The translations under genes and the position numbers were made by a program. From contig DAOVGD010000202.1 in the NCBI GenBank assembly GCA_030672555.1, positions 1 to 6,080 of the forward strand: a stretch of DNA of 6,080 nucleotides, given 5' to 3'. A model generated the notes under the pieces. That model did not search any database, was not told the DNA's origin, and worked only from the letters and a program-made list of their open reading frames with translations. Source of the DNA: Desulfobacterales bacterium (GTDB taxonomy: Bacteria > Desulfobacterota > Desulfobacteria > Desulfobacterales > C00003106). Shown here one piece after another: positions 5,325 to 6,080 of this stretch (position 1 is the stretch's first letter; every line of letters begins with the position of its first letter).

Positions 5325-5552
5325 TGAGACCTTTGCAAAACGTGACATTTTTTTGTCAGGCAAGTTGAGCGAAGTGAAATCCCGTCGCCGGGGGAAGGCG
5401 AAAATTTTAACCGGAGGAATACATTATGTATTTTGAGGATTAAAATTTGAAGCTCTCTGAGGCGTAGGCTCTACGAGCCGGAGGCCTGACGCCGCATCAC
5501 GGGCACGAAGTGAAGCGTCAGCGCTCAAAATGGCAGTTTTGCAAAGGTCTCA
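5325..5552. mobile_element. MITE-like element with 17-bp perfect terminal inverted repeats, no transposase
   Basis: The ends TGAGACCTTTGCAAAAC (5325-5341) and its exact reverse complement (5536-5552) bound about 228 bases without a credible protein gene. Inside are several hairpins: TGACA/TGTCA (5343-5358), TCGCC/GGCGA (5385-5401), a 47-base interrupted palindrome centred on 5425, GGCTC/GAGCC (5467-5479) and a 7-bp stem CTGACGC/GCGTCAG (5486-5492, 5515-5521). A 9-base direct repeat CGAAGTGAA occurs at 5370-5378 and 5506-5514. Target duplication is unclear; ACG at 5319-5321 and 5553-5555 is a possible 3-bp one if the left end is slightly extended. I read it as a non-autonomous transposon mobilised by a transposase elsewhere; the IS family is not assigned. 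It sits between two tRNA genes and ends 3 bases before tRNA-Cys. Confidence 0.8.
5402..5448. repeat. Interrupted palindrome inside the MITE-like element
   Basis: Outer arms AAATTTTAA (5402-5410) and TTAAAATTT (5440-5448) and inner arms AATACAT (5418-5424) and ATGTATT (5426-5432) are all perfect and share the same centre, base 5425. The 7-base segments between arms do not pair. It could form a cruciform or RNA hairpin. Confidence 0.8.
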
Positions 5553-5555
5553 ACG

Positions 5556-5630
5556 GGCGGCATAGCCAAGTGGTAAGGCAGCGGTCTGCAAAACCGTTAT
5601 TCACCAGTTCGAATCTGGTTGCCGCCTCCA
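5556..5630 (+). tRNA. cysT: tRNA-Cys (anticodon GCA), CCA encoded
   Basis: A 75-base cloverleaf. Acceptor GGCGGCA (5556-5562) pairs fully with TGCCGCC (5620-5626). The D arm is GCC-AAGTGGTAA-GGC. Anticodon stem GCGGT/ACCGT (one G-T pair) encloses loop CTGCAAA, giving anticodon GCA. The T stem ACCAG/CTGGT has loop TTCGAAT. The discriminator is T5627, the key identity base for CysRS, and CCA is encoded at 5628-5630. Its 5' leader is essentially the end of the MITE-like element. No tRNA-Leu follows, unlike in E. coli. The symbol is by analogy with E. coli. Confidence 0.97.
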
Positions 5631-5664
5631 TACTCCTCTTCATATCTGTCACATCTCTTTGCCA

Positions 5665-5702
5665 ATTTTGATGGTTTCGTAAAAAGTCCCTGATGAGCCT
5701 AT
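5665..5702 (-). repeat. Dispersed repeat, copy B (inverted relative to copy A)
   Basis: The reverse complement matches 3147-3184 at about 34 of 38 bases. It lies in the 168-base gap between tRNA-Cys and the convergent histidine kinase gene. The following stretch to 5798 has small hairpins (GGGC/GCCC at about 5755-5767, AGCG/CGCT at about 5782-5792) and may be the rest of a longer element of which copy A keeps only one end. I see no gene or clear terminator in 5631-5798. Confidence 0.82.
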
Positions 5703-5798
5703 TTTGGTCATCTTTTTAGCTTCTTAACGAAGTCCCGCCATCGCTAGGATTTGAGGGCGTTAGCCCGAGGGTTTTACGATTTAGCGAAGCGCTCCTCA

Positions 5799-6080
5799 CT
5801 ACTGCAAAGGAAGGCGCAGTATAAACGTTGTGCCCTTGTTGACCTCGCTCCGGCACTCGATGGTCCCGCGATGAGCCTCAACGATGGTTTTGACTATAGC
5901 CAGCCCCAGGCCTGTTCCCTTTTTACCCTTGGTCGTAAAGAATGGGTCGAATATCTGCTCTAATACATCCGGTTCTATCCCCGGACCTGTATCTTCTATC
6001 GCAAGCACAAGGTACTCGCCTTCAATCTGTCCCGCTATATTTATGCTCCCTGGATCGGTCATGGCCTCCAGGTCGTTTTT
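5799..6080 (-). CDS. Sensor histidine kinase, C-terminal ATPase domain (5' end outside window)
   Basis: The 93 visible residues run from the right window edge to TAG at 5801-5799 and are the end of a HATPase_c domain. Numbered from the first visible residue: an N-box remnant N-D-L-E-A-M (2-7), the G1 box DTGPGI (30-35), the F box IFDPFFTTK (43-51), and the G2 box GTGLGLAIV (55-63), then VEAHRGTIECRSEVNKGTTFILRLPL. These are the ATP-binding motifs of a two-component sensor kinase, of the kind common in NtrB/PAS-type kinases. The His box and any sensor or membrane segments are upstream, so the signal and partner are unknown. The domain finishes normally, with no appended receiver. A methionine at 6062 is internal to the domain and not a real start. 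It is convergent with the tRNA genes and unrelated to the preceding operon. Confidence 0.95.
   Translation of the reverse strand, partial: KNDLEAMTDPGSINIAGQIEGEYLVLAIEDTGPGIEPDVLEQIFDPFFTTKGKKGTGLGLAIVKTIVEAHRGTIECRSEVNKGTTFILRLPLQ

Noticed and set aside
5751..5963. Plus-strand 70-codon ORF near the right end
   Set aside because: Most of it is antisense to the histidine kinase ATPase motifs and its codons follow that gene's frame.

Overview
The window reads as a bacterial chromosome segment from a Gram-negative, probably a Deltaproteobacterium (Desulfobacterota) or close relative. This placement is an inference. It rests on an LL-diaminopimelate aminotransferase (DapL) beside dapF and dapA, a DUF4124-plus-lytic-transglycosylase protein with a signal peptide, and dispersed intergenic repeats of a kind I associate with that group. 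No rRNA or other decisive marker is present.

Layout. Bases 2-5147 are a tightly packed plus-strand block: the 3' end of dapF, dapA, dapL, folK, a small YHS-type membrane protein, a TalC/Fsa-type transaldolase, a secreted lytic transglycosylase, and pgsA. Several junctions overlap (dapL/folK 11 bp, folK/YHS 10 bp, transaldolase/transglycosylase 26 bp), which suggests co-transcription and translational coupling. After pgsA come tRNA-Gly(GCC) and tRNA-Cys(GCA), both with encoded CCA. They are separated by a roughly 228-bp non-coding element with 17-bp perfect terminal inverted repeats (MITE-like). The right edge holds the C-terminal ATP-binding part of a sensor histidine kinase on the minus strand, convergent with the tRNAs.

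Function. dapF, dapA and dapL belong to the aminotransferase variant of the diaminopimelate/lysine pathway, which supplies meso-DAP for peptidoglycan. The transglycosylase cuts peptidoglycan, pgsA makes anionic phospholipid, folK makes folate precursor and the transaldolase serves pentose phosphate metabolism. The block is thus a housekeeping envelope and central-metabolism cluster. pgsA followed by tRNA-Gly and tRNA-Cys matches the pgsA-glyW-cysT order known in E. coli.

The least ordinary content lies between the genes. The dapF-dapA and dapA-dapL spacers are built almost wholly of 7-bp-period repeats whose two halves are mutually complementary. The transglycosylase-pgsA spacer holds an 8-bp-period version. 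The YHS-transaldolase spacer begins with one copy of a dispersed repeat whose other copy lies inverted near the histidine kinase. In all four cases the repeat starts at, or supplies, the stop codon of the gene before it. I see no defence system, CRISPR array or other complete novel system; the repeat architecture and the tRNA-splitting element are the parts worth following up.
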